Shown here: positions 22,306 to 33,556 of the stretch, in pieces
How the letters are laid out: each line of letters opens with the position of its first letter
Numbering within the stretch: the first letter of the stretch is position 1
Assembly (NCBI GenBank): GCA_025531455.1
Contig: JAMYHL010000059.1
Location: 124,001 to 188,000 of the forward strand
DNA from: Apiotrichum sp. Y4204
Taxonomy: Eukaryota > Basidiomycota > Tremellomycetes > Trichosporonales > Trichosporonaceae
Direction of reading: 5' to 3'
DNA length: 64,000 nt
The notes under the pieces: generated by a model
What the model saw: the letters and a program-made list of their open reading frames with translations, nothing else
Database searches by the model: none
What the model was told of the DNA's origin: nothing
Translations under genes and position numbers: made by a program

Positions 22306-24112
22306 CTACAGCTGGTAGCGGAATCCAGAGCGGAGCTGTACTTCGGAAGGGCCGCACTTGCCCAGATCCTGGCCCTCGTCCATCTTCCGGTTCTCGCGCT
22401 TGAAGTACCATCGGGCAACGAACGCCATAGCGATGGTGAGCGCGCTGGCGGCGAGGTCGACGATGAAGGCAGCCACATAACGGGGCGGGGCGTAGTACAG
22501 ATACGAGGACCAGATATTGGGGATTTGCGCACAAGCGTTGACGATGGCATAGACAATGGCGCGCTTGGAACTCGGACCGGTGAGATTTCCACTGATCCAG
22601 CTAAGGACAATGGTCGAGGCCGAGTAGAAGCCAACTGGGAGCAGACACATGGCAACGTACCGCGGCGCAATTGCCGTAGTGCAGACCGCGATGATGTTGC
22701 CGATAAGTGTCAGACACATGGGTGCGGCAATGTGGTAGGAACGGTTGCACGTCCGGTCGCTGCTGAATCCGACAATGAGCAGACCAATAGCGCAGATGAT
22801 GTATGGCGGAGCGCTGATGCCCAGAGTGGTAGTACGGTCAAAGCCGAGGCCAGAAACAACCTATCTGTCAGCTCGCGCTAGGGCTAACTGATGATACTCA
22901 CGATCGGGAAGAAGTTGGTGACAGTGGCAGCAATAAAGGCGAACTGGAGACAAAGGCACAGAATCCACGTCTTGGGCTATGGCAGTCAGCATCAAACTTT
23001 GCAGGCGTTTACTTACGTCGGTGACCGCCAGCTTGAATGCATGGCCGATGCTGACCTCGTCGTTTTCGTCCTTAGTGCCGCGGTCAGACTCGAGGCGCCA
23101 CAAGAGCATGTCCCTCTCGACGGGTGTAAGCCAGCGGACAGTCTCGGGGCGGTTGGGAATAATAAAGCCGCAAATCATTGCGACGCCAAACGTGAGAGCT
23201 CCCTCGACAATAAACAGCCAGCGCCAGCCCTCAAGACCATGGGCGCCATCAAGGCGCAGGATACCAATCGCAAACAGACCGCCGAAAGCGTTGCCCACTT
23301 GCGAGCCAGTGTAGAACGCAGCCGCGCGGCTGTTATCAGTCACGTGTCCACGGACTTTGACTCACAATGCCATCTCACGACGCGGGTAGAAGAGGGATAC
23401 AAGGAAGATGGCTGTGCTCCGTCAGCCGCGGCTCAAAGGACAAGTCCTAATAATAGGTCTGCCCACTTACCACCGGGGAAGAATGCCGCCTCAACAAAGC
23501 CCAAGAAGGTCCTCGCCACTGCCAAGCCGGCGTAGTTGTGAACCGCACCGGTGCATGCGGACACGATGCCCCAAAGCGACGCATTAAAGCAGATGTACCA
23601 ACCAGGGTGCGACACCTAAACAGTAAGTACACTGCGCACAACGACTGTGATACCCACCTTACTGGCTATCATGTTGGAGGGAATCTGAAGAGAGATGTAT
23701 CCTGCAAAAAGCACGGCAACACAGGTTCCGTACTGCTGGGCAGTGAGGCCAAGGTCATCCGTAAGTCCAGCAATCTTGGCCGACGACAAGTTCTGTCTTG
23801 GCCTGTTAGCGCGATGCCTTGTGTACACACGCCTCGGAATCCTGATTACATACCTGTCCAGGAAGTTTAGGAGATACAACACAGTGACTGCTGTCAGTCA
23901 CAGCTCATAGTGCCAAGTTCACCACGGCCGTACTTACGCGCAGGAATAAGCATGATATCAATCTTCCGGGTACCGCGTTTCGCAATAGCATCGCGTTCCT
24001 TCTGGCTGAGGCCGCGGAGAGACTCTGGAAGATGAACTTCAAGGTGCTCCTCCTCCACGGAGAGGGCCTTGGAGTTTACCTGGTGCAGGGAAGATTTTTC
24101 GATTTCGGTCAT
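22306..24112 (-). CDS. MFS transporter, anion:cation symporter (allantoate/Dal5-like), 8 exons
   Basis: The exons are 24112-23938, 23887-23854, 23796-23658, 23615-23471, 23411-23366, 23329-23017, 22976-22902 and 22860-22306, joining to 493 residues. The Dal5-type ACS family imports allantoate, ureidosuccinate, vitamins or small peptides. LYLLNFLDRQN in the first helix, the AKIAGL stretch after it, ARTFLGFVEAAFFPG in the middle and GWRWLFIVEG at helix 6 are the family marks. About 12 membrane helices are expected. The second exon is only 34 nt; three introns have more than one plausible AG acceptor and I chose those that restore conserved residues. Substrate unknown. Confidence 0.88.
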
Positions 24113-24768
24113 AGCGGCGCGAGGTTGGTGAGATGACTCTTTTGGAGAGGGCTATCACAACTTTAAGTACTGCGCACGATAGCCATCCATTCTAGTGAAA
24201 GCTTATCGGACTTATCGCGTGCACACGACAGTCACTATTCGTGAAGGCGCTTAAACACAGGTCGTGGGCAAGACGTTCAGCAAATGAGGACAACAAGGTT
24301 GGTGAGATGCCAACAGTAAGAACAAACCAGTCGGTTATTAACCTGCCCACTCCGCATCATACTTCATGTTCCACATTACTCGGTAATCAAAGAATGGCAC
24401 TGAGAAGCGCCGAATCCCGTGACTGCTGACCGACCCATTTGGTGGGCGATAACGTAGACAATACCTGGTGGACGTCAGTTTCCGTCGTCCCGCCCCCGTT
24501 ATTGCCGTTAGAGGTTAGTCCCCGATAGAACACGTGAGAAAAGGTGTTATCGCGCTTATCGTAGTATTGCTACTAATCCACCAGTCGCAAAGGATTCCGT
24601 TCCCGAAACAAAAGGCCGGTCGGCGCTTTAAGCGCTCTCGGAGGAATGGAACAGCAGTTTGCAACGTCACCTGGCGTCGTAAATGTGGGGTAGGATGGTG
24701 ATGAGCGTCCGTCCACCGTCAACACCGTTGTCCAGATTAGGACGCCCACAAGATGCAAGCGGGGCTGC

Positions 24769-24812
24769 CGACGCTTCCGACAGCGCCGACGCTTCCGACA
24801 ACGCCGACGCTC
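24769..24812. repeat. Tandem repeat, 18-bp unit
   Basis: GCCGACGCTTCCGACA(G/A)C occurs two full times and partly a third. It lies in sequence without a recognised gene. Confidence 0.55.
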
Positions 24813-24971
24813 TTCAGTGGTCCCCAAAAACCTGAAGCCAGCAGTATCGACCTGAGAGCCAGATACCCCGAGTGACTGTCGCACGACAGCCACATAATGC
24901 CGTGGAATGCCCGACCGTAGCGCCCTCGAGTTCATTTCGAATTGAGATAAGCAGGCTTGCACGCTTCCAGA

Positions 24972-25013
24972 CTCGTTGCCCCGCTCGTTGCCCCACTCGT
25001 TGCCCCACTCGCA
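24972..25013. repeat. Tandem repeat, 12-bp unit
   Basis: The unit CTCGTTGCCCC(A/G) is repeated three times, about 180 bp right of the previous tandem array. Confidence 0.55.
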
Positions 25014-25590
25014 ATTGTGGAGATAAAGACATGGGGCCATGGGCAACGGGCTTTGAGTCTTGTGGACTAAATGTGTGGGGTTAGTCAAGAAGGTGCGATG
25101 CAGAGGTCTGATGGATGTCAAAGTGTTGGTGGCTGTGAAGCTGCGATTCGGGACGCGGCGGTCGACATCGTCTCTGTAATGGTGTTCTCGGCGACCCTTG
25201 CCTCAACTCGGATTCAGAAAACAAGAAAAACTGAAGCCATCAAGAAGCAAAAAAAAAAGTGCAGGTTGAAGGAGAGTTAGGTATCATCTTTGCTCCGCAT
25301 TGATGTTGCTTCGGTTCTTGGGCCTGCGTTGTAGGAATGCATCCGGCAAACCCTGGAGCCGTGCAGCTGGCAGGAAGATCACCATGTGGCTTGATCATAT
25401 GGTTTCGTCATGTGGAACGTCTCGCTCGAACTCGACAGCTCAAAAGTCAGAAATTCTTCAGGACGGGATGTTCCGTTGATATCGAGCTGTGTGGGGACCG
25501 CGGCGGGGCCGCGGATTGTGGGTAACCACTATCGGAAAAAGAACGCGATCATTTCAAGTCTGTGATCACCACACGGCTTGAGGTACAGTA

Positions 25591-25612
25591 GCCCTAGTCA
25601 ATAATTGTTTTG
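25591..25612 (+). repeat. Left terminal inverted repeat of Harbinger element
   Basis: It begins GCCCTAGTCAATAATTG and is preceded by TA. The first 12 bases match the right end perfectly in inverted orientation, then about 6 of 10. Confidence 0.75.
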
Positions 25613-25765
25613 CGCCCTGAATCTTTCAATTACAGTTTCCTAATCTGGCAATTAGAAAATTTGAATCCGTCCAAAACGAAAACTGAGCCGTAAACCAGGT
25701 CTGACACTTTCACCTCTCGAATTCACTTTTCACCTCCATATCTCGTGAATGACGCGTCACCATGC

Positions 25766-27357
25766 ATGGCCAAGAGCAGGGCCGGCTTCTCCTCCTTCTC
25801 CTCTACATCCACAACGATAATGGGCCCCGCAAGCGCATCGGTTGACGAGAACGACGTCTTCGAAGGTGGACCGCGAGCAGACTCTGCGCCCCTCGGCGCC
25901 GACCTCGACTTCCTTGAGTTCAACTTTGAAGTCGAGACACCGTCTGCAACGGCGACACCTGGCACGTCTCTAGACCCACAAGGGGAGCCGTTCTGGGTGG
26001 CTCAGGACAAGCACTGGGCCACCGACGCTAGGCGCGGCCAATCTAGCTCATATGAGCTCGTCTTGCAGTACTTTGAGACGCACTCACTGGGCTGGGCTCG
26101 TTTCCACGGCGGTCACGGCGGCGCCAACGCGACCATCGTCTCTGCCGAGATCGAGACGTGGTTGCGCGAGCATTACTGCCCCACCAAGCGCACAGCGGCT
26201 GCAATAGTTCGACGAGTGAGTTGCTGCTCGAAGACGAGTGGCTGACAAAGCCACAACTCGCCACCGCTAGACATCCTGCTAATTCTAGGTGAATGCTATC
26301 TATGACAAGTGGAAGATCGCCGACAGCCTGCGCACCGAGACTGGCACCGGCGCCGGCTCTGTTGCCGTCCTCTGCAACGGCAAGAGAGTGACGATCGAGA
26401 CCACAGTTGCAGGTGCGTGGTACGGTGCGGCTCTAGGTGCGAGCGGCTCGCGGCTCGCGGCTCGCGGCTCGCGGCTCTAGTGCGCTCGCGGCTCTAGGTG
26501 CGAGCGGTGCGCGGCTCGCGGCTCTAGGTGCGAGCGGTGCGCGGCTCGCGGCTCTAGGTGCGAGCGGTGCGCGGCTCGCGGCTCTAGTGCGCTCGCGGCT
26601 CTAGGTGCGCGAGCCGCACCTCGCGCGCACCTCCACAACCACCGTCACCTTTCGGCTGCTAACCCTTGCTAGATGCGCAGCATCGTCTCTGTCCCAACTA
26701 CGACCGTTTGACGGCGATCTTCGCATCCTCGCGAGCCTCCTACTCGAGCCTCAATGGCTCAACCTCCGACACCTCCAATATTATGGCTGTAGTCGGCTTG
26801 CATGCCGCTAATATTGGACGCCGGAGACGGTTAGAAGGCGAGGAGGACGCCGAGACGTCGCTCAGCAGCTCTGCCAGCTCAACAGCGCCTATCGAGGTGC
26901 TGGCAAGCGTCTCGACCGTCTCGCGCACTCAAAGATCGCCTAGTGAGCCTAATACGCGCACTCCAACTCGATCGTCAACCGTACCTCGCTCTCTGACTGA
27001 TTCTGCGTCTCGTGAGTGTCCTGCTCGCCTGCAACCGCTCTGACACTGGCATTAGGCTCCCGCGCGACTAGAAAGCCTGACAGCGACTGGTATTCGAGCT
27101 CCAGTGAGTTCCTAGAGCAGCAAACGCTCGACCAGCAACGTTCTCGAGAGGACAAGCGCGTCCACAACAACAGGATGCTCGCGGCCATGGTTGAGAAGGA
27201 GCGAAATGATGCTATTCGGCACGCCGAGCTGCTCAGCGTGCAGCGCGAGAGTCTAGCCAACCAAAAGGCCACTCTCCAACAGGCCCAGGAGGCGTTGCAG
27301 CAGCGCCGCAACCAGCAGCTCGACATCAAGTGCATCGAGTACATGAAGATGATGTGA
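25766..27357 (+). CDS. Harbinger accessory protein (trihelix/Myb-like DNA-binding type with C-terminal coiled coil)
   Basis: The exons are 25766-26215, 26289-26412, 26673-27011 and 27056-27357, which join in phase to 404 residues. Residues ~75-195 resemble the DNA-binding partner protein of PIF/Harbinger elements: conserved Trp residues, WLREHYCPTKRTAAAIVRRVN, then IYDKWKIAD and a TGTGAGS loop. The middle is Ser/Thr rich. The last 90 residues are charged and helical (ERNDAIRHAELLSVQRESLA), a likely coiled coil for pairing with the transposase. In known Harbinger systems this partner carries the transposase to the nucleus and the ends. Intron 2 is 260 nt and filled with a tandem array, unlike other introns here. 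Confidence 0.75.
26430..26612 (+). repeat. 30-bp tandem array inside an intron of the Harbinger accessory gene
   Basis: The unit GCTCTAGGTGCGAGCGGTGC + GCGGCTCGCG is present three times without a mismatch (26491-26520, 26521-26550, 26551-26580). A 17-bp sequence GCTCTAGTGCGCTCGCG flanks the array on both sides (26474-26490 and 26581-26597), and GCGGCTC runs lie before it. Every unit contains CTCTAG|GTGCG, which resembles a joined acceptor and donor site like the real donor (AG|GTGCGT) of this intron. Confidence 0.85.
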
Positions 27358-27747
27358 GAATCCGACCCACACGCGGACCTCGAGACACTGCGAGACAGGG
27401 CTCGACAGCTCGCGCTACAGGACATGTAGTGGCACGTAGCTTCGTAGACTTATGCACACCATTCTGGCCTTTCCAACGCGCCTAGAATCATTCAAATGCA
27501 TTGAGAATTGGACGAACCGCAGCTTTATCACTGGAGATGGTATGAGGTAACGGCGTGAAGTCGAAATGTCAGGAGATGTCGGAGGTGTGCGGCATGCGCC
27601 CTTTTCGGCTTACACCCTCCGAATCGATCTCCATCTCCGAAAGGCCGTTGCATACGCAAATGTCCACCAATCCATGCATGCAACACATGTACTTGAAGCT
27701 TGCAACTAGGGCTACAAGCTGGTATTTCGTTTGGGCATGTAGCATCA
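27358..27747. other. Spacer between convergent transposon genes
   Basis: This 390-bp stretch holds the 3' ends of both element genes. Nothing further is seen. Confidence 0.5.
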
Positions 27748-29222
27748 CTAGTTGTCGAGAAAGACGCGTGGGAACATACGGTTAAATTCTCGAGTGGACA
27801 GGTCGGTGTCTCTTCGAGCCATCTCGTACACTAGTCGTTCTCGCCGTCGATGTGTCTCCATGTTAGTAGGATGCGCGGCCATTTCGGCATGGAAAGGAAC
27901 GCCGACGTCCTCGCCGTCGAGTTCTAGGTAGTCCTGGTGCTCCTGCTCGCTCCAGTAATGCTTTGCCGAGTCGATAAACAGGTTGTGTAGGACCATCGCG
28001 CTCAGGACGATCACCCAGGCTCGCGCCTGATCATTCTCGCTCTCCATGCGCAGGTTCGCGCGGCGGAGCAGGCGCCAGCGCATTTTGAGCATCCCAAAGG
28101 AGTGCTCTACACGCACACGTGCGCTTGCAGCGCGCTCATTGAAGTATTTCTATAGAATCAGCTCTAGAGAGCCGACGGTACCATGTGCTCGAGTGCGAGT
28201 TGCGCACTCGCGCGAGCACGAACTGCAAACCACTCACCTTGTGCCGCATGAGTATTCCTCCGCGCTCTTTCTTGTACATGGCAATCACATTGTGGGTGCA
28301 GACAAACCCCGAATCGCCTAGCAAGTACTCATCTTCGTCGAAATATTGCTCTGGGTACAGGTGCAGCGCACTCGATTGCTGCGCTCTCGTGTCGCTAGAC
28401 GCTCCTGGGCTGCCGTAATGTACGAAGGTGAACCGCTTGTCGTTGTCGCATGCGGCAAGCACGAGCAGTGCGTACAGGCCCTTGCGGTTGAAGTAGCCGG
28501 CTGCTGCCTCCTTCACTAGTGAAGGAGAACGATCGAGCACGATGTGCACGCCGTCTACAAAGCCGATACAGTGGGGAATCCCAAAGGTGGTGAATATCTC
28601 CCTCTTCATCCTCGAGCGAGCCTCCTGAGTCGGCCAGGTGATCACTTTTTCGGTCAAACTGGCGATGGCGAGAGAGGCCCTGAAGCAGTAGTTATTCGCC
28701 GACCCTTCTGCTCTAATTAGCACGAAATCTAGTGTTTTCGAGTGGTGAACTCGAGAAGGACGTTGTCGAGAGCGCTCTACTCTAGCAAGTGCTCTCAGAC
28801 TCACTGGAAATGCTAAACATGTCGCTAACAGCCTCAAGAGAGAGCCCATGTGCTAAACGGTGGAGATAAACGGCTAGTTGAAAGGCTGGATGAGCCTGAG
28901 GGCGACCAGGGCCACCTTGGTTGAAGACGTCATGGGTGCCAACCATCTCTAGCAGACGGTTGAACTCGCTCTGTGTCATGCGATACCCAAACTTGTCGCT
29001 GGGGAAGTCTCCAGGACGCCGACGAACCTGTACTAGGTCGAGGGGGTTGCGTACATAGCTTGTGGGCCGAGAAACGTATCGATTCTCGAGCAGCAAGTTC
29101 TGTTCTCGAAGGAGACAGATGAGAAGGTCGCGTGCCATCTTTAAATGGCTCCAACGCATTAAAAACTTGATCTTTCGCGCATTGAGCTGCAGCGCCTTGT
29201 AGCGCTCGGTGTGCTGCGGCAT
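27748..29222 (-). CDS. Harbinger-type DDE transposase (HARBI1/DDE_Tnp_4-like)
   Basis: The exons are 29222-28805, 28710-28238 and 28149-27748, giving 430 residues with no interruption. The N-terminal half carries the helix-turn-helix-like segment before FSIS-EGS. The DDE nuclease core is complete: Asp192 in GFVDGVHI, Asp272 in YLLGDSGF and Glu312 in RVEHSFGMLK, with GSPGASSD (Asp246) between them as in the family. The protein cuts and pastes DNA at the element ends together with the partner protein. The acceptor of exon 2 was chosen to keep the conserved EGS after the HTH part; a neighbouring AG three bases downstream would change one residue. Confidence 0.88.
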
Positions 29223-29455
29223 ACGGTGCTGAGATCGCGCAGATATCTGCCGAATTGTAGGAGATATGACAGGTTAGGTATGAAGGTGGGACTTCGAGTT
29301 GTTCTCGAAGTCGAGTAAGCCGAGTATTCAAGGTGGAGTTGCCGATCGCTCGATCAGGCACGGTGCACGTGAATGCCACGTTTTCATTAGCGGGAGCACT
29401 TTTCAATTAGAATTGTAAAGCCGAGTCAATTAAGGGTTGAATTGCAATTGTAAAT

Positions 29456-29477
29456 GAAAAGTATAATTGACTAGGGC
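29456..29477 (-). repeat. Right terminal inverted repeat of Harbinger element
   Basis: Read on minus it begins GCCCTAGTCAATTATAC and is followed on plus by TA. Several CAATT motifs lie just inside (29404-29470). Confidence 0.75.
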
Positions 29478-32226
29478 TAGTGCTTAGTATATGCTACTCC
29501 CACTCCATGGCTTATCGGGATATTCAGAGGCCAAGTAGCTATCACATCTACTTCCCGGGCTTCGATGTCCGATGAAAGATCAGTAGTGCTGTTCCGAGCG
29601 TGAATGGCAGCAGACAGACAGCGGGAAATCGCTACCAAGTCCGTCTTGCTATCATATGGCACAGACCTTGCAGGCCATGTATGTAGCTGTTGCCGACGCT
29701 AGTCCCGGATGCACATTTCGCCGCCCGCATCAATGGGTTGATGTAGTGTTGTGCATGCGTCGTCACCTGGTGGATCCTGTGGGATCTTGGGATGTTCGCA
29801 AAATGCATGATTGCACTGCCTCGGCGTAGATTGCGTGCAGACCCGACGTCGGAACCATCCATAACGCTCGGAACTCGCGTATACTCGGCGCTATCCGAGT
29901 CTTTCAATCGAGCGGGCGTACCTCTCGTCGTCATGAACATAGGCATCAGATCATGAGCCGTGCATGACGCGCGTTCGGTGAATGGTGGGTTTATGCCTTG
30001 GAAGCTTGGAACAAAGGTTCACGGCACGCGGTACCTTGACGGTGGTCACGAGCTTGAGAACAGCACGAGACTCACGAGAAGCCTGGCCAAAGTTCTTCTA
30101 GTCTAAAGTGTTCGCACTTCGCGAGCTGCTCAGCGTTCCCATGCTCCCATGCCACAGGGTAGGGTATCGTCGATTCTCTGTTGTACGAGTTAGGTTGACA
30201 TTACCCGCCCCGGCTCTCGCATCGGCTCGGGTCGTGGAGACAGCCGTCGACGACAGTGGATGCTGGCCATGCTGGATGCTGAGCTACTGAGAGATGTGGG
30301 ATGCCACTCTGCCAGGCACGAGCCGCGTGATGCGCCGCGCGCCGCGCGCCGGGCGCCGCCATGATGGCCATGGCCATCGTGCGCGAACCTGATAACCGGT
30401 CGGCCATGGTCGGTGAACAAGTCTATCATGAGGGCTGTTGCCCAAAGCCAAACGGCCTGACACCTCTTTGTTGTTCAGCACGTTGCCAGGGAGGCTTCCA
30501 CAACGTGCGAGAATGAAGCACCCGCCTTCTGTGAACTGTAGATCTGCGCACGCTGCGTCCGCTACATCTGATCGTAAGCATGGATGACATGGATCGCATG
30601 GATCTGGGACAGCCCTCCAAGACAAGACAAGCTGAGACCCGGAGGTGCCTGTCATGTTCATGTATGTGCCTGGTGTCAATGGGGTTGATATTCCAGCGTC
30701 AGATGCAGCGCCGTCGGAAGCCGAGTAAGATTAGGCCAGAGATCATCGCCGAGCGTGTATCTTAATCGGCTGCATTCGCATCCTCCCACAAGACGACGAG
30801 CTCTGCGCTGCGCAACCGGATCGTGGGGCCGCGTGGGGACGAGACCAGTAGCGCAAGGCGCATGGCGCGCATGTAGCGAGCCGCATACGTCGCCGCAATG
30901 GGTGTGATCACCATCTTACCGGAACCGTCGCCGCAGCCGAGCTCGCCTCTGACGAAGGTACTGGCGTACTCTACTCTTAGATCCTTGACTGTCGCAAGGG
31001 GTGCATCCCAGACTAGCAGCTAGCAGACTCTAGCCTGTTGCGCATGTTTGCGCATGCGCATGCGGCAACAGCGCAACAGCAACATGTGCAACAGGGTAGC
31101 AGCGGTTACCATCCGATGTCTGTCGCATAGCCTCCATTGGGCGCCTCAGCGCTGCTCTCGCACAATGTGTTGGCAGCGCGCGGCTGGTGAAGAGCGCCCG
31201 GTCAAGCTTAAACAGCCGAAGATCGCAGCCCAAGTGCAGGACAGTAGGCTGTGTACACTCATGTATCACGAGCACGTAGTGTCGAGTGCGCTACCCTCAC
31301 ATGTCACAGCTGCTTGGACGCAGAGAGCCGCCGCGAGCTGGGCCGGCATGCCGCAACCGCCGGCGGCAACAGCTTGTACCTACGCCCTGGGATTCCCATG
31401 AGAGTTGCTTGATCGCATGCTGCTTGACGCTGCCAAGGTCGGTGCTCGGATAGCAGCAGGCCCTGGCGCCAAGAGAGAGACAGTAGAGAGGCACAGGAAG
31501 GAGTTCCAGGAAGGTGTTCCAGGACGGAGTTACAGTTGTTGACATGCCGGATGTGTTTCCAGCCATCCCGTCCGTGCAAAGACAACACTACCAATGTAGA
31601 TGTGCTAAAGTAGATCATGGAAGCCAGAAGCCAGAAGCTGCGCGGCAACGCATACACATGACGTCGTCGCTCGGAACAATCGCGCTATCGTCTGCATCAC
31701 TATCCTCTTCGTCCACGCCCCGTCCGGGGGGATATACGCGCAAGCAATGCGCAGCGCTCACAGCGCACAGCAGTACGACATCGAGGCACAACGTGCACAG
31801 AGAGATCCGAAGCCTCCAAGATTCGAGGGCCGCGAAGGCTGGCTGGGTGGGAGCTGAATGAGGCGGCCGAGCTTGTTTCCTGCGAACGTCGCGGGGCACT
31901 GGGCCACTGGCCACCAGTCGCACTTCCGCACTGGCGCGCGTCGGGAAAGACGAGCATCATAGACTGCGGATGGCGTAGACACTAGTCACTGTAGCCGCTG
32001 TGTTGTCGGCAATCTTCCTATCTTCCGAGCATGGTTGAGCTTCGGAGGACGCGCAAGGCAGCTGACACTGCCCGACGACGCCCTTTCGCTTGCGTCCACA
32101 CGGTCCATGAGACGTCACAAGGCGGGGTGATGCTCAGCAATGATATATAAACTGAGCGTTTCGAGATCTCTCAACAACAAGCCAGCACCTCTCTCCACAC
32201 ACACACTAGCCAAACAACTCCACGCG
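29478..32226. other. 2.7-kb region without a recognised gene
   Basis: To the right of the transposon up to the lectin gene I find only short, unrelated frames on both strands. Local features are a GCGCGCCGCGCGCCGGGCGCC run near 30338 and GCGCATGCGCATG repeats near 31050. It may be decayed or non-coding sequence. A TATA element of the next gene lies near 32143. Confidence 0.45.
32143..32151 (+). promoter_or_regulatory. TATA box of lectin-like gene
   Basis: ATATATAAA lies about 80 bp upstream of the ATG at 32227. Confidence 0.5.
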
Positions 32227-32823
32227 ATGCTCCTCGTCTCCACCTTCACCCTCCTCTCGCTCTTCGGCGCCGCGTCCGCGGCGCGTATCCACCCCCGGGG
32301 CCACAACGACCTGTGTGTCCAGGCAGACCGCATGTCCATCGGCGCCTCTGTCTCGCTGTAAGTCTGATTGTCGCTGAAATCACGCTCACTCCCCAGCGGC
32401 AGATGCAACGGCCAGCGCAACCAGCAGTGGGACTTTAGCGTCTCATACTTTGACGGCGGGTCGACTGGCATGGCACAGATCCGCATCACCGACCCGGGCA
32501 CCGCAGTCCCAGACCGCATCTGCCTCGAGGTCGGCGGCCAGACTACGCCGGAGAACCTGGACGGCTTCCAGCCGTACAACGGTGCCAAGGCCAGGCTGGC
32601 AAAGTGTCCCGCGGGCTGGCACTCGGCGCGCATGGGCACCGACTTTATCCACCACAGGGACGACGGCCGTCTGCAGCTCACAAAGGGCCGCGACGACGGC
32701 GTCCACCACTACTTCCTCGATGTCACGGATGGCCGCTTCGAGCCCGGCACGCCCGTGCAGGTCTGGGAGAACGCCCTGAGCAATGTCGGCAACCCCAACC
32801 AGACCTGGGACATTGAGCTGTAG
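32227..32823 (+). CDS. Small secreted ricin-B-type beta-trefoil lectin-like protein
   Basis: Two exons (32227-32357 and 32397-32823; 39-nt intron) give 185 residues. Residues 1-19 are a signal peptide (hydrophobic core ending ASA-AR). The mature part of about 165 residues contains the QxW marks of beta-trefoil lectins, QQWDFS near the start and NQTWDIEL at the end, with further weakly repeated strands, so one trefoil is likely. Such proteins bind galactose-type or other sugars and are found secreted or as carbohydrate-binding parts. No catalytic or ribosome-inactivating domain is attached. Sugar specificity is unknown. Confidence 0.75.
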
Positions 32824-33556
32824 CCGCCATCGGCCCCATGACCTTGACCGACGACAATTACCCACGATCTTAGAACTGTAACGAAATGCAATGGACGTAC
32901 ATATCTGAAGCAATGGCCAGTGGCAAGTGGCAAGTGGCAAAGAGTGGGGCATCAGAGTTCTTGCTGCACATGATGAACGACCGTGCATCGGTTACATGAC
33001 GTCGCGGCTTCCCAAGATGACTTGTTTACGAGAGACATGATGCGATAAGGGAGTAAACAGGAAATAGCGTTCACGCCGAGATGGCGCAAGGCTCACTTTA
33101 GCGATCAGCAATTCAGCAAATGGACATGGTTCACGCCTCTCGGGACGGATTAAGCTTCAACGAACAGAGCGACAGACGGCACGGTTCCTGGCGGTGGATG
33201 CCACCGGGGCCACCGAAGCTCAAAGCTCGGCGATTGGCAAAGAGCAAAGAAGGACGAGCAAACCATAGGATCTGGGTGGCGGGTCGAGTGTGGCGGTGGC
33301 CTGCATGGCCTGACCGCGGTGGGAACACCTGTGCGGATTTGGGTTCCTCTCATCGGCGCTGTGAGGTGGTGGGCACTGCCGTTCCCAGCGGTTCGTCGCG
33401 AAGACAACACCATCTTCACATGCATCGCATTATTGTTGACAACTAAACATAACCATATCGCCGGCCAGATGGCGCCCATCCCTGGCAGGATTGTGGGAGC
33501 ATGGTCCACAATGCCCCGGCCCGCAGCAGCTTCTCTTCCTCAATCCTGCTTCTTCG
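32824..33556. other. Intergenic (convergent)
   Basis: This 730-bp stretch lies between the 3' ends of the lectin-like gene and the VWA gene. A triple AGTGGCA repeat is visible near 32922. No gene is recognised. Confidence 0.45.

Larger units (their letters stand above)
24113..25590. other. 1.5-kb region: MFS promoter and unassigned sequence
   Basis: This runs from the MFS gene start to the left end of the Harbinger element. It contains two small tandem repeats listed separately and a poly-A run near 25250. A 182-codon minus frame covers the repeats but has no recognisable domain. Confidence 0.45.
25591..29477. mobile_element. PIF/Harbinger DNA transposon, apparently complete
   Basis: The 3.9-kb element is bounded by inverted repeats GCCCTAGTCAAT (25591-25602 and, reversed, 29466-29477), extending imperfectly to about 18 of 22 bases. 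TA flanks both ends (TAG on both sides if the left repeat is one base shorter), consistent with a short target duplication. Inside are the two genes expected of this superfamily: a DNA-binding/accessory protein on plus and a DDE transposase on minus, pointing towards each other. Both can be spliced to complete frames without stops. Subterminal regions contain several CAATT-type motifs. The element may be autonomous; copy number cannot be judged from one window. Confidence 0.85.

Noticed and set aside
24573..25121. 182-codon minus frame over the 12- and 18-bp tandem repeats
   Set aside because: Built mostly from repeats, no domain, and no start context.
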